NCBI RefSeq assembly: GCF_022808935.1
Contig: NZ_JAKZFR010000002.1
Span: 434,001 to 498,000, forward strand
DNA length: 64,000 bases
Source: Geothrix sp. SG200
GTDB lineage: Bacteria > Acidobacteriota > Holophagae > Holophagales > Holophagaceae
Direction: 5' to 3'
Shown here in pieces: positions 25,861-33,013 of the stretch. The notes beneath the pieces are model-generated. The model worked only from the letters and a program-made list of their open reading frames with translations. It did not search any database and was not told the origin of the DNA. Every line of letters begins with the position of its first letter. Positions within the stretch are counted from its first letter, which is position 1. Both the position numbers and the translations under genes were made by a program.

Positions 25861-26969
25861 TAGCCCTTCCCCTGCGACTTCATCTCCAGGAACCGCTTGG
25901 CTTCGCGGCGGAGGAGCTCGGCCACGTTGCGGTCCTTCATGAGCAGCTTCATGTCGCTCTCGAGCAGGCGCTTGAAGTGGGTCATGGCCAGGGGGAGCGG
26001 CGTGCGCGGGTTCAGGACCAGGGCCTTGGTGATGGTGTACTTCTTCATCCACTCACGGTTGCCCGCGATGATCCGGAGCACCTCGTCGTTCACGGTGCGC
26101 ATCTGGGCGATGTAGGCCACCTCTCCTTCCGTGATGCGGCCGTTCCGCATGACGTTCACCTGGATGAGGCGGTTGGCCTCGCGGATGAGGATGGTGCGCT
26201 CCTCCTTGCCACCCTTGATGGCGAGCATGATCTTCTGGTTGGTCCGGAGCCTCGCCACCCGCTGGGAGAGGGTGAGGACGATCTCCTGGCCCTGGTCGTC
26301 CACCAGGGGCTTCTGCGCCAGCAGGCGCCGCTCGGCGGCCATCTCCTCGGATTCGAGCTCTGCCTCTGCCTCCTCCTTGGAGGTCTCCTTCGGCAGGGGC
26401 AGCTCCGCCCAGGCCTTGTCCAGGTGCCCGGCCTCCACCTCGTCGAGGATCTCCAGGCGCTCCTTCTTGACCTCCTCCGGAACCAGGCGCAGCACGTCGA
26501 AGCGGTACTCGTTCACGCGGCGCTTGATGACGTACTCGCCCTCGGGGTGCTCCTCCAGCAGGTCGAGGATCCCCGGCCGCTCCATCCACAGCACCTGGTT
26601 GTTCAGCACGATCTCCAATACCGAGCCCGGCAGGCTGGGCACCGAAGCTTCCACGATGGCCGCGGTCAGAGAGGGGTTCAGCAGGGCCTCTTCCAGAAGG
26701 GTCGGCTCTTTCCGGTGGCAGAGCACCAGCTGCAGGGGCCCAGGCGGCTCGACAGGCCCCAGCAGGACGCCCGCGAGCATGGATTCCGGCATGGAGGCGA
26801 GGCATTCGAGGGCCTTGGCCGTGTAGGGGGATTCCTGAAGCGCGGCATGGGCCAGGGCCTGGAGGAGGTCCTTCGTGGGCACAGGCAGGCTTCCGCCCAC
26901 CAGGGTCATGGCCATGGGCTCGGGCAGGGTGCCCTGGAGGAAGCGTTCAACGATGGGATTCAGGCTCAT
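25860..26969 (-). CDS. conserved hypothetical protein, helical
   Basis: A 369-residue, apparently soluble and largely helical protein. An acidic, Glu-rich linker at about residues 165-225 (KEEAEAELESEEMAAERRLL) separates an N-terminal half with repeat-like helices from a C-terminal half (LSQRVARLRTNQKIMLAIKG, then MRTVNDEVLRIIAGNREWMK). I do not recognise a named family. Its TAG stop (25860-25862) uses the TA duplicated by the adjacent MITE. It overlaps the RodZ-like gene upstream by 4 bases. Confidence 0.75.
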   Translation of the reverse strand: MSLNPIVERFLQGTLPEPMAMTLVGGSLPVPTKDLLQALAHAALQESPYTAKALECLASMPESMLAGVLLGPVEPPGPLQLVLCHRKEPTLLEEALLNPSLTAAIVEASVPSLPGSVLEIVLNNQVLWMERPGILDLLEEHPEGEYVIKRRVNEYRFDVLRLVPEEVKKERLEILDEVEAGHLDKAWAELPLPKETSKEEAEAELESEEMAAERRLLAQKPLVDDQGQEIVLTLSQRVARLRTNQKIMLAIKGGKEERTILIREANRLIQVNVMRNGRITEGEVAYIAQMRTVNDEVLRIIAGNREWMKKYTITKALVLNPRTPLPLAMTHFKRLLESDMKLLMKDRNVAELLRREAKRFLEMKSQGKG

Positions 26970-27784
26970 GGCTCGGTTCCGTCTTCTTCGTCATCGGCCG
27001 GCTGGGGTTCCACCGGCGGGGGGGCGGGCGCTGCAGGCGGGCGCAGCCAGCGGCCCTGGGCATCGAACCGGCCGGACCAGGCCTCGCCCACATTCTGGCC
27101 GTGGGCGATCCGCACCCCGGCCACCTCCACGTTCACCACGCCCGCATTGTCGAGGCTGAGGGTGAAGGGGCCCTTCGCCCGCAGCCGCCAGGGTTCGGAG
27201 ACCCGCAGCGTGTGGATCTGGACCTGCCCGCCGGTCTCCGGCGCGGGTTCCAGGCGCACCTCGCAGGTGTCCATGGCGCGCAGGCTGATCAGGATCCCCT
27301 GATCGTTGAGGGGGGCCTCCGGCAGGAGTTCGCCCAGCACCGGATAGGGGGAGTTGGACGGGGGCGGCGGCGGCGGCAGGGTGGCCTTGGGCAGGGTGGT
27401 CAGGTAGCTGGGGGCCAGCTTCCGGCCGAGGCTGGGACCGGGCACCACCAGCCAGGCCGCCACCAGGATCGAGGCGACGGTGAGGAGGCCCATGACGACG
27501 CGCTCCAGCCGCTCCTGCCGGGGGTCCGGCGCCGGCAGTTCCTGGGCCCCCGGTACGATCTGGAAGGCGCTCGTATGGAACTCCAGATCCACCCCCAGGC
27601 GCTCGGCCAGCTGGCGGGCCAGAGGCCGGGGACGTCCCGGCGGCAGGGAGGCCCAGTCGTCGGATTCGATGGCCTCAATGTGGCGCAGGGGCAGCTTCAG
27701 CTCCACCGCCAGGATCTCGCGGGACAGCCCCTTGGCCACACGTGCGTCCCGCAGGATCTGGCCTACGGTCTCGTCCTCTCTCAT
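26966..27784 (-). CDS. RodZ-like protein (HTH, membrane helix, DUF4115)
   Basis: A 272-residue protein. Residues 5-70 are a Cro/C1-type HTH_25 (VGQILRDARVAKGLSREILA, then LPLRHIEAIESDDW). One membrane helix sits at about 97-114 (GLLTVASILVAAWLVV), followed by a Pro-rich stretch and a C-terminal DUF4115-like beta domain (ISLRAMDTCEVRLEPA, SEPWRLRAKGPFTLSLDNAG). RodZ links MreB to the membrane for cell shape. The ATG at 27784 overlaps the MoxR stop. Length and order fit RodZ, though no mre genes are near. Confidence 0.8.
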   Translation of the reverse strand: MREDETVGQILRDARVAKGLSREILAVELKLPLRHIEAIESDDWASLPPGRPRPLARQLAERLGVDLEFHTSAFQIVPGAQELPAPDPRQERLERVVMGLLTVASILVAAWLVVPGPSLGRKLAPSYLTTLPKATLPPPPPPSNSPYPVLGELLPEAPLNDQGILISLRAMDTCEVRLEPAPETGGQVQIHTLRVSEPWRLRAKGPFTLSLDNAGVVNVEVAGVRIAHGQNVGEAWSGRFDAQGRWLRPPAAPAPPPVEPQPADDEEDGTEP

Positions 27785-28764
27785 CCCGCCCATCCCACGG
27801 GCAGTTCCTTCAGCAGGCGGCCCAACTGCTCCCGGCGCTCGGCGCGATTGAGGCGCCGGTCGTCCAGGCTGCCCCGATGGGCCATGGTGTCCGCCAGGGT
27901 GGCCTGCAGGTCATCCGGCGTGATGAAATCGCGCCCCTCAAGCCAGGCTTCGGCCTGGGCCAGGCCAATCCAGTGCTTGACCGCACGGGTCGAGCAGAAG
28001 CCGCCGCCCGTCCGGATGCGCTCCACCATGCGCTCCGCGTAGTCCATCACTGCGTCGGACACCCGCACGGTCCGCACGGCGGCGCGGGCCTGGCGCCAGC
28101 CGTCCAGGTCCAGGGCCGGGCGCAGGGCGTCCAGGCGATCCGAGCCCGCCTCGCCCTTGAGGATCCGGCGTTCGGCCTCCCGGTCGGGGTAGCCCAGGTG
28201 AAGGGAGCAGGAGAATCGGTCCAGCTGGCTTTCCGGCAGGGGGAAGGTGCCGGCGTGATCCATGGGGTTCTGCGTGGCGATGACGAAGAAGGGGTCCGGC
28301 AGGCGATGGGTGCTGCGGTCCAGCGTCACCTGCCCTTCCACCATGGCCTCGAGCATGGCGCTCTGGGTCTTGGGTCCGATGCGGTTCAGCTCGTCCAGGA
28401 GCAGCACCTGGCAGAAGATCGGGCCGGGCTGGAACCGGAAGGTCTGGTCCTTGGCATCCCACAGGTGCACGCCCAGCAGGTCCGAGGGCAGCAGATCATT
28501 GGTTCCCTGCACCCGCTGGAAGCTGCCGCCCAGGATGCGCGAGAGACCCTTGGCCAGCGTGGTCTTCCCCACTCCCGGCAGGTCCTCCAGCAGCACGTGG
28601 CCGCCCGCCAGCAGGGCCGCGAAGGCGCGCCGGACCTGGGCATCCTTCCCCACCACCACGGCCTGGAGCGCGGCCAAGCCGGCCCTCACCGCCGGACGGA
28701 CAGCCTCCGGCGACCGCGCGGGAGGGGCGACGACGGGAGGGGCCTGGGCTGGATCCTGGATCAT
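27781..28764 (-). CDS. MoxR-family AAA+ ATPase
   Basis: A 327-residue AAA+ ATPase. It has Walker A LEDLPGVGKTTLAKGL, Walker B QVLLLDELNRIGPKTQSA, sensor motif FFVIATQNPMDHAGTFPLPE and the arginine-finger context QLDRFSCSLHLGYPDREAE. MoxR proteins act as chaperones that mature or activate other protein complexes, usually with a VWA-domain partner. No VWA or DUF58 gene is present here; it lies between the NtrC-like regulator and the RodZ-like gene with ATGA overlaps on both sides. Confidence 0.9.
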   Translation of the reverse strand: MIQDPAQAPPVVAPPARSPEAVRPAVRAGLAALQAVVVGKDAQVRRAFAALLAGGHVLLEDLPGVGKTTLAKGLSRILGGSFQRVQGTNDLLPSDLLGVHLWDAKDQTFRFQPGPIFCQVLLLDELNRIGPKTQSAMLEAMVEGQVTLDRSTHRLPDPFFVIATQNPMDHAGTFPLPESQLDRFSCSLHLGYPDREAERRILKGEAGSDRLDALRPALDLDGWRQARAAVRTVRVSDAVMDYAERMVERIRTGGGFCSTRAVKHWIGLAQAEAWLEGRDFITPDDLQATLADTMAHRGSLDDRRLNRAERREQLGRLLKELPVGWAG

Positions 28765-30014
28765 GGGGCCTTCCGGGGCACAGAGCTGTCTCTATCTTCC
28801 AGAGGGATGCCATGGTCCCGCAAGCGCTGAGCCAGGCCGCGTAGGGTGAGTCCGAGTCCCTCCGCCGCCCGCGGCAGGTCGCCGTGGGCCTCGGCCAGGG
28901 CGCGCCGCAGCAGCTGGCCCTCGGCGGCGCGCGAGGCGGCCCGCAGCATGGACTCGAGCGGCCCCGGCTCGGGCCAGGGCAGGCTGAGGATGTTCGAGCA
29001 GCCCAGTTCCAGGTCCGGAAAGGCCCGGATGGCAGGTCCGTCCGAGAGGCCCAGGGCCCGGGCCAGCAGCGCCTCCAGCTCTCGCACGTTCCCCGGCCAG
29101 GCATGTCCGAGCAGCTGGCGCTCCGCCGTCCGCTCGAGCCAGGGCGCCGTCCGCCCTTCCAGGCGGGCGGTCCGCTCGAGCAGCGCCCGGGCCAGGGCCA
29201 GGAGGTCCTCGCGGCGCTCCCTCAGCGGGGGCACCCGGAGCTCGAGGGAGCCCAGGCGCTGGGCCAGCTCCGGTGGGAGCCGCGCGCCCTCATCCAGCCC
29301 GGCCATCCAGCGGAACCCCGCGCCGCCGGCATCGATGGCCCGGACCAGGGGCGCCACGGCCTCCGGCGCCAGATGCTCCAGCCCCGCCAGGTAGAGGCTC
29401 CCGCCCCGGACCAGCTCGAGAAGGCTGGGATCCGGGCCCTCCGATCCGAGGGTGGCGGCGGACAGGCTCAGGTAGGGGGCTCCGGGATGGCGGAGGGCGT
29501 GCAGGCGGCGGGCGCAGCGACCCTTCCCCGCCCCGTGCTCCCCCACGAAGAGCACTGGCAACGCCGTGCCAGCGGTCCGTCGCAGGGCCTGGTCCAGGGC
29601 CTGCATGGCCGCGCTGTGGGCGACCCAGGGTTCCGCGGGGTCTGGCGGGGGCGCACCCACCAGGGCCCGGAGGCGGTCCAGAAGAGCCAGGAAGGCATCC
29701 AGGTCGAAGGGCTTGGGCAGGAAGTCCTCCGCCCCCAGGCGCATGGCCTCCACGATGTCCCGGGGTTCCCCGAAAGCGGACATCAGCACCACCCGCAGGG
29801 CGGGATGCAGCTGCCGGGCACGCCGGATCAGCTCCAGTCCACTCATGCCCGGCAGCCGCAGGTCCGTCACCAGGACATGGGACGGCGCGGTCTCCAGGGC
29901 CCGCAGGGCCTCCTGCGGATCCGCCACCGCCCGCACCGACCAGGCCGAGCCCTCCAGGGCCTGGATGAGCAGGCGCCGGAAGCTGTCCTTGTCCTCGACC
30001 AGCAGAAGGTCCAT
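28761..30014 (-). CDS. NtrC-type response regulator with degenerate sigma-54 activator domain
   Basis: A 417-residue protein: receiver (residues 1-115, phospho-Asp 51 in VLVTDLRLPGMSG, Lys in LPKPFD), AAA+ domain (about 135-340) and a Fis-type HTH C-terminus (LAEAHGDLPRAAEGLGLTLR). The Walker A loop is GEHGAGKG. The GAFTGA loop that contacts sigma-54 is missing, and the Walker B site reads GGSLYLAGLEHL instead of GGTLFLDEI. AWPGNVRELEALLARAL is intact. It is probably not a working sigma-54 activator and may act as an ordinary DNA-binding or regulatory protein. Confidence 0.85.
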   Translation of the reverse strand: MDLLLVEDKDSFRRLLIQALEGSAWSVRAVADPQEALRALETAPSHVLVTDLRLPGMSGLELIRRARQLHPALRVVLMSAFGEPRDIVEAMRLGAEDFLPKPFDLDAFLALLDRLRALVGAPPPDPAEPWVAHSAAMQALDQALRRTAGTALPVLFVGEHGAGKGRCARRLHALRHPGAPYLSLSAATLGSEGPDPSLLELVRGGSLYLAGLEHLAPEAVAPLVRAIDAGGAGFRWMAGLDEGARLPPELAQRLGSLELRVPPLRERREDLLALARALLERTARLEGRTAPWLERTAERQLLGHAWPGNVRELEALLARALGLSDGPAIRAFPDLELGCSNILSLPWPEPGPLESMLRAASRAAEGQLLRRALAEAHGDLPRAAEGLGLTLRGLAQRLRDHGIPLEDRDSSVPRKAP

Positions 30015-30022
30015 GGGTAGAA

Positions 30023-30061
30023 GCTATCAGCTGTCGGCTATCAGCTGTCAGCTATCAGTCA
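30023..30061. repeat. 14-bp tandem repeat at the aroDE 3' end
   Basis: Units GCTATCAGCTGTCG (30023-30036) and GCTATCAGCTGTCA (30037-30050), then a partial third copy from 30051. The third copy includes the stop codon of the aroD-aroE gene. Each unit contains the palindrome CAGCTG. Confidence 0.8.
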
Positions 30062-31443
30062 GCTCGGCCGCAGTCCGCGATGAAGCGGCGGCTCTGGGCC
30101 TCGGCTTGGGCCTCGAAGAGGGAGGCGCCGGGCACCAGTGCCAGGCCGGCGTTCCGGGCCCAGGCCACGAACGCGGTGTCCTCCTTGTAGATCCACTCCA
30201 CTGCCCAGCGTGCCGACGGCAGCGCGGCCTCCAGCAGATCGGGGAACGGCACGGGATCCTCGGCCTTCATGCCCAGGCTCGTGGCCTGCACCACGCCCAC
30301 GGGCGCGAAAGCGGCCACCGCAGCGGGGCTGGCCGGCGCCTGGCGGGAGGCCTGCAGCACGGGCCGGCCCGCGGCCTCCAGCACCTGGCGGCTCGATCGC
30401 CCCACTCCGCCTCCGCCGAGCAGGAGCACAGGCCCGGAGGGGAGGTGCGACAGCGCCTGTCCAATCGCCTCCGCGTCCGTGTTGGCCCCGTTCCAGGGGT
30501 CGTCCGGTCCTCGCCGCCACAGCGTGTTCAGCGGGCCCTCCAGGCCGAGGGCCTCGGGCAGGGACAGCTTGAGGGGAGCGGTGATGCTGAGGCCGAGGAC
30601 GCCGAGAGCCTCCAGGGCCTCCACGGCCTCGGCGGCCTCCCCGCACAGGAGCGGGACATACAGCAGGTTCCGGCCCGCCGCCTGGAACCGGGGATTGTGG
30701 AAGGCCGGGCCCCGGGAGTGGAGCACTGGATCCCCGATGACGCCGCAGATGCCGCAGTTGCGGGGCAGGTCCGCGCAGCGCCAGGCGCGGAGGGTGGCGA
30801 GTGGGAGCTGGCCCGGGGCCGCCGCGGGGCCGTCGTCCGGGGCCGCATACGTGAAGGCGCCGCCCCAGGCGGCCTGCAGGGTCCGGGTGGCGAGGCCCTT
30901 GGGGCCCATGAGGAAGGCCGAGAGGACGATGCCGAGCTCCCGGGCCCTGGCGAGGGCAGGCCTGAGCCGGCCGCCATCCCCGAGGCACCCCGCCCAGCCC
31001 ACCCACTTGAAGGCATCGCCTTCGGGGAGGGCCGCCAGCCGCTGGTCCAGGTCGAAGACGCCGGGCGCCACATGCACCGAGCGCAGCAGGCCCACCCCAG
31101 GCCGCGCGGCCTGGAGCTCCGCGGGAACCGGCAGGTCCCACTCCAGGTCCACCCAGGCCGGTCCGGCCGCCACAGCCTCCAGCAGGCGGGCCATCCGTCC
31201 CGCCTCGTCCTCGTCCGCCCAGCGGCCGCCCTCGGATCGCCGTCGGCAGGTCGCGAGGCAGCGGCCCCCGAGCGCCCGGACCAGCTCTCCAGGATCAGCC
31301 TCGGGAAAGAGGTCCAGCCTCAGCTCTGGCAGGGCATTCGGACCCAGGCTGCGGGCGCAGGCAAGGGCCTGGTCCCAGGTGGCGTGGGTCAAAGTCACCA
31401 GATGGAAGGGGAGGGGCATCACCGGGAGGCGCTCACAGCTCAT
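30055..31443 (-). CDS. fused 3-dehydroquinate dehydratase / shikimate dehydrogenase
   Basis: A 462-residue bifunctional shikimate-pathway enzyme. Residues about 10-215 are a type I dehydroquinase (PELRLDLFPEADPGELV, Schiff-base Lys candidate in DAFKWVGWAG, LMGPKGLATRTL, and an APGQ loop). Residues about 225-460 are an AroE-like shikimate dehydrogenase (GVIGDPVLHSRGPAFHN, LSITAPLKLSL, LNTLWRR, NGANTDAEAI, nucleotide loop LLLGGGGVGRSS). It performs steps three and four of chorismate synthesis. The start is uncertain: ATG 31443 or ATG 31419, both with weak ribosome sites. Confidence 0.88.
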   Translation of the reverse strand: MSCERLPVMPLPFHLVTLTHATWDQALACARSLGPNALPELRLDLFPEADPGELVRALGGRCLATCRRRSEGGRWADEDEAGRMARLLEAVAAGPAWVDLEWDLPVPAELQAARPGVGLLRSVHVAPGVFDLDQRLAALPEGDAFKWVGWAGCLGDGGRLRPALARARELGIVLSAFLMGPKGLATRTLQAAWGGAFTYAAPDDGPAAAPGQLPLATLRAWRCADLPRNCGICGVIGDPVLHSRGPAFHNPRFQAAGRNLLYVPLLCGEAAEAVEALEALGVLGLSITAPLKLSLPEALGLEGPLNTLWRRGPDDPWNGANTDAEAIGQALSHLPSGPVLLLGGGGVGRSSRQVLEAAGRPVLQASRQAPASPAAVAAFAPVGVVQATSLGMKAEDPVPFPDLLEAALPSARWAVEWIYKEDTAFVAWARNAGLALVPGASLFEAQAEAQSRRFIADCGRAD

Positions 31444-31545
31444 CGTAGCCTGCCCCGGAGCCGGCGCGGGACGGGCCTGGCGCCCTGCTTCCAGCCCGGG
31501 GGAAGGTTTACCAACTAAAGAAAGTGATGACAGCGACCATTCATT

Positions 31546-31555
31546 ACCGATCGGT
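31546..31555. promoter_or_regulatory. palindrome ACCGATCGGT upstream of the dcu-type gene
   Basis: A perfect 10-base palindrome about 60 bases before the start, in a 173-base intergenic stretch. CCGATCGG-type palindromes are seen in some TetR-family operators. A second leader structure follows: GGGTT-GAAA-AACCC at 31577-31590, just before the ribosome site. Confidence 0.3.
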
Positions 31556-31616
31556 CTGCTACGCTCGCCGGGCGAGGGGTTGAAAAACCCAACCCCCTCG
31601 ATCTCAAGGAGAATGC

Positions 31617-32954
31617 ATGTTGTCCCCCGCGTTGATGTTCTGGATCCAATTCATCCTGGTCCTGGGCGCCATCCTGATCGGCATCCGCAAGGGCGGCGTC
31701 GCCCTGGGCCTCATCGGCGGCCTGGGCGTGGCCGTGCTGGTGCTGCTGTTCCGCGTGGCCCCCGGCACCCCGCCCGTCGACGTGATGCTCATCATCCTGG
31801 CGGTGGTGACGGCCTCGGCCACCCTCCAGGTGGCCGGCGGCCTCGACTACCTGGTGCAGCTGACGGAACGGCTGCTCAGGGCCCACCCCAAGTACGTGAC
31901 CATCCTGGCTCCGCTCTCCACCTTCTTCCTCACGGTCTGCGTGGGCACGGGCCACGCGGTCTACGCGCTGCTGCCGGTCATCTCCGACGTGGCCCTGAAG
32001 ACCCGCATCCGGCCCGAGCGTCCCATGGCCATCTCCAGCGTGGCCTCCCAGATGGGCATCACCGCCAGTCCCGTGGCCGCCGCCGTCACCACCTTCCTGG
32101 CCATGGCCGCCAAGAACGGCCACCCCGTGGGCCTCTTCGACATCGTGCGCATCACCCTGCCCGCGGGCGTCATCGGCGTGCTGGCCGCCGCGGCCTGGAG
32201 CTTCAACCGGGGCAAGGAGCTGGACCAGGACCCCGAGTTCCTCGAGCGCATGAAAGATCCCGAGTTCGCCAAGGGCCTGGAGGGCGACGTCACCACCCTG
32301 GACAAGGTGATCCCCTTCAAGGCCAAGCTCTCCGTGGGGCTCTTCTTCGCCGGCGTGCTCACCATCGTGCTCATCGCCCTCAAGCCCGGCCTGCTCCCCG
32401 TGGCGAACGGCAAGCCCATCCCCATGACCACGGTCGTGCAGGTCATCATGCTGGCCTTCGGCGCCTTCATCCTCTTCGCCACGGAAGTGAAGGCCCCCGA
32501 GATCGCTCGCTCCAGCGTGTTCATCGCGGGCATGATCGCCGTCGTTTCCATCTTCGGCATCGCCTGGATGAGCGAGACCTTCATCAAGGCCAACGAGGGC
32601 TACCTGGTGGCCCACATCAAGGCCATGGTGCAGATGGCCCCCTGGACCTTCGCCATCGCCATGTTCGCCGTGTCCGCCTTCGTGAAGAGCCAGGCCGCCA
32701 CGCTCACGATCATGCTGCCCTTCGGCTACGCCCTGGGCCTGCCCACGCCCCTGCTGCTGGGCCTCATCCCCGCCAGCTACGCCTACTTCTTCTTCGCCTT
32801 CTACCCCAGCGACCTCGCCGCCATCAACATGGACCGCACCGGCACCACGCAGATCGGCAAGTACCTCCTCAACCACAGCTTCATGATCCCCGGCCTCATC
32901 GGCGTCAGCGTCTCCACCTGCGTCGCCTTCGGGTTGTCGAAACTCTTCGCCTGA
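31617..32954 (+). CDS. anaerobic C4-dicarboxylate transporter, DcuA/DcuB family
   Basis: A 445-residue inner-membrane carrier with about ten predicted helices. The N-terminal text (IRKGGVALGLIGGLGVAVLV, VAGGLDYLVQLTERLLRAHP, KYVTILAPLSTFFL) closely follows E. coli DcuA/DcuB. The family exchanges fumarate, malate or aspartate for succinate during anaerobic growth. GGAG lies five bases before the ATG. A strong terminator follows. DcuA versus DcuB is not resolved. Confidence 0.9.
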   Translation: MLSPALMFWIQFILVLGAILIGIRKGGVALGLIGGLGVAVLVLLFRVAPGTPPVDVMLIILAVVTASATLQVAGGLDYLVQLTERLLRAHPKYVTILAPLSTFFLTVCVGTGHAVYALLPVISDVALKTRIRPERPMAISSVASQMGITASPVAAAVTTFLAMAAKNGHPVGLFDIVRITLPAGVIGVLAAAAWSFNRGKELDQDPEFLERMKDPEFAKGLEGDVTTLDKVIPFKAKLSVGLFFAGVLTIVLIALKPGLLPVANGKPIPMTTVVQVIMLAFGAFILFATEVKAPEIARSSVFIAGMIAVVSIFGIAWMSETFIKANEGYLVAHIKAMVQMAPWTFAIAMFAVSAFVKSQAATLTIMLPFGYALGLPTPLLLGLIPASYAYFFFAFYPSDLAAINMDRTGTTQIGKYLLNHSFMIPGLIGVSVSTCVAFGLSKLFA

Positions 32955-32970
32955 ACACCGTTCCCCTACG

Positions 32971-33000
32971 AAAAAAGCCCCGCCGTGGCGGGGCTTTTTC
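32971..33000. terminator. bidirectional terminator between convergent carrier genes
   Basis: AAAAAA, then GCCCCGCC and GGCGGGGC (32977-32994), then TTTTT. The poly-A and poly-T arms give a U-tract on either strand between the convergent Dcu-type and DASS genes. Confidence 0.85.
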
Positions 33001-33013
33001 GCAGGTGGAACAG

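Noticed and set aside
25613-25942. Open frames through the MITE region
   Set aside because: They cross the inverted repeats, differ by strand and show no family; the region is explained by the mobile element.
28761-30014. Call as a functional sigma-54 activator
   Set aside because: GAFTGA and the Walker B acidic pair are missing, so normal activator function is unlikely.
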